Positions 63,600-64,000 of a DNA stretch of 64,000 nucleotides are shown here, one piece after another. This DNA comes from Flavobacterium sp. (GTDB lineage: Bacteria > Bacteroidota > Bacteroidia > Flavobacteriales > Flavobacteriaceae). The translations under genes were made by a program, and so were the position numbers. Position 1 is the first letter of the stretch; each line of letters begins with the position of its first letter. The DNA lies in NCBI GenBank assembly GCA_014379405.1, contig JACMLU010000018.1:310001-374000 (forward strand), read 5' to 3'. Below the pieces are notes generated by a model. That model was not told the DNA's origin. It saw only the letters and a program-made list of their open reading frames with translations, and searched no databases.

Positions 63600-64000
63600 A
63601 TGGCTATTCATAAATTGGATCTTGGCGAGTTTGACGAAATAGATTATCATCTTATTGCTATTCATACATCATTAGAAGATTATCGGCTAGCTTATTTCAT
63701 CAATCAAAACCTTCCAATAAATTTGGGTAAAAATGAAAATGAAATTCAAATTAACATAAAAGAAGGAGAGACTAAATTCTCACGATTTTATTTTTACGAT
63801 GTTGAAAAGGCGATTTCTTGGAATTTAATTCAAAATAAAAACGAAGTCATTCAACAAAAAAAAAATGGACAAAATCTATTTTCGAATATAAATGTTGAAG
63901 TTTCGACAAAGGTCTATCTACTTCCAGAATTCAAAAAAGTGGATTATTTTTTAAAAATTGAAAACATTGATGAAGCTATGGATGTGTTAAAAATACAATC
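63600..64000 (+). CDS. IPExxxVDY family protein, 3' end outside window
   Basis: Bacteroidetes-specific protein of unknown function. The frame opens at 63600 (MAIHKLDLGEFDEIDYHLIAIHTSLEDYRLAYFIN in two conserved blocks) and runs off the window after about 133 residues. The name-giving motif reads LPEFKKVDYFLKI here (about residues 113-125), a V/L variant of IPExxxVDY. It follows rnc, as in other Flavobacteria, often next to pyruvate kinase. Confidence 0.85.
   Translation, partial: MAIHKLDLGEFDEIDYHLIAIHTSLEDYRLAYFINQNLPINLGKNENEIQINIKEGETKFSRFYFYDVEKAISWNLIQNKNEVIQQKKNGQNLFSNINVEVSTKVYLLPEFKKVDYFLKIENIDEAMDVLKIQ

Noticed and set aside
1..64000. CRISPR array, rRNA, insertion sequence or prophage
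   Set aside because: No regularly spaced direct repeats with unique spacers, no transposase/integrase motifs, no phage structural genes were seen on reading both strands.

Overview
The window comes from the low-GC chromosome of a Bacteroidota bacterium, most likely Flavobacterium or a close Flavobacteriaceae relative. The gene families are typical of that group (DUF4296 and DUF4271 proteins, an IPExxxVDY protein, a rpmF-DUF177 pair, an OmpA protein with thrombospondin type 3 repeats, a one-subunit-anchor sdhCAB, a long PurF-like protein). More than 20 gene starts are preceded by the Bacteroidetes -7 promoter box TAnnTTTG, and few genes have a Shine-Dalgarno sequence. SDH and superoxide dismutase suggest aerobic growth. 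No rRNA, insertion sequence, prophage or CRISPR array was seen. There is one tRNA with anticodon CAT.

Layout: 1-6.3 kb holds tyrS (cut by the window edge), an extended SDR, the operon dpm-pyrC-DUF4296 and the pair DUF4271-hemD. 6.4-12 kb holds a small Cys/His-rich secreted protein with a TonB receptor, mtgA and an S9 peptidase. 12-16 kb is lipid and ribosome housekeeping (accC, accB, fabH, rpmF, DUF177). 16-26.4 kb holds pdxA, ribE, a tRNA, a methylmalonyl-CoA epimerase, rbfA, a LolC/E-like permease, dusB, lepA, a 1-phosphofructokinase-like kinase and thiL. 26.4-30.6 kb is a four-gene signalling locus: a NarL-type response regulator, a TPR histidine kinase, a 79-residue secreted protein made of three identical 14-residue repeats, and a LytTR regulator whose phospho-acceptor Asp is replaced by Glu. 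30.9-38.3 kb holds glyS, a DUF1080 plus Gfo/Idh sugar module flanked by 36-bp direct repeats, comF, an Ig-like lipoprotein and a nitrilase-family amidase. 38.4-46 kb holds sdhCAB, an aminopeptidase P, an AIM24-like protein and a lone AbiH phage-defence gene. 47-56 kb holds an AddB-like nuclease and an AddA-like helicase, separated by an OmpA gene and kbl. 56-64 kb holds sod, a PurF-like protein, a PfkB kinase, rnhA-purN, then acpP, fabF, rnc and the start of an IPExxxVDY gene.

The most interesting non-housekeeping signals are these. (1) The repeat-peptide/TPR-kinase/LytTR locus looks like a possible secreted-peptide signalling system; the three DNA repeats differ only at synonymous positions. 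(2) Two copies of a structured intergenic element (near 22.3 and 55.85 kb) keep the same AATC/GATT clamp and bulged C but have different, self-complementary stems. (3) Arrays of 7-8 bp tandem repeats sit on or next to promoters; two of them are ACT-octamer arrays leading into the -7 boxes of rbfA and a PfkB kinase. (4) Several genes have their ATG 4-7 nt after the -7 box and are probably leaderless. (5) Two palindromes with a shared 22-nt loop lie between convergent gene pairs. All functional names come from reading motifs and family resemblance in the translated sequence; no database search was run.
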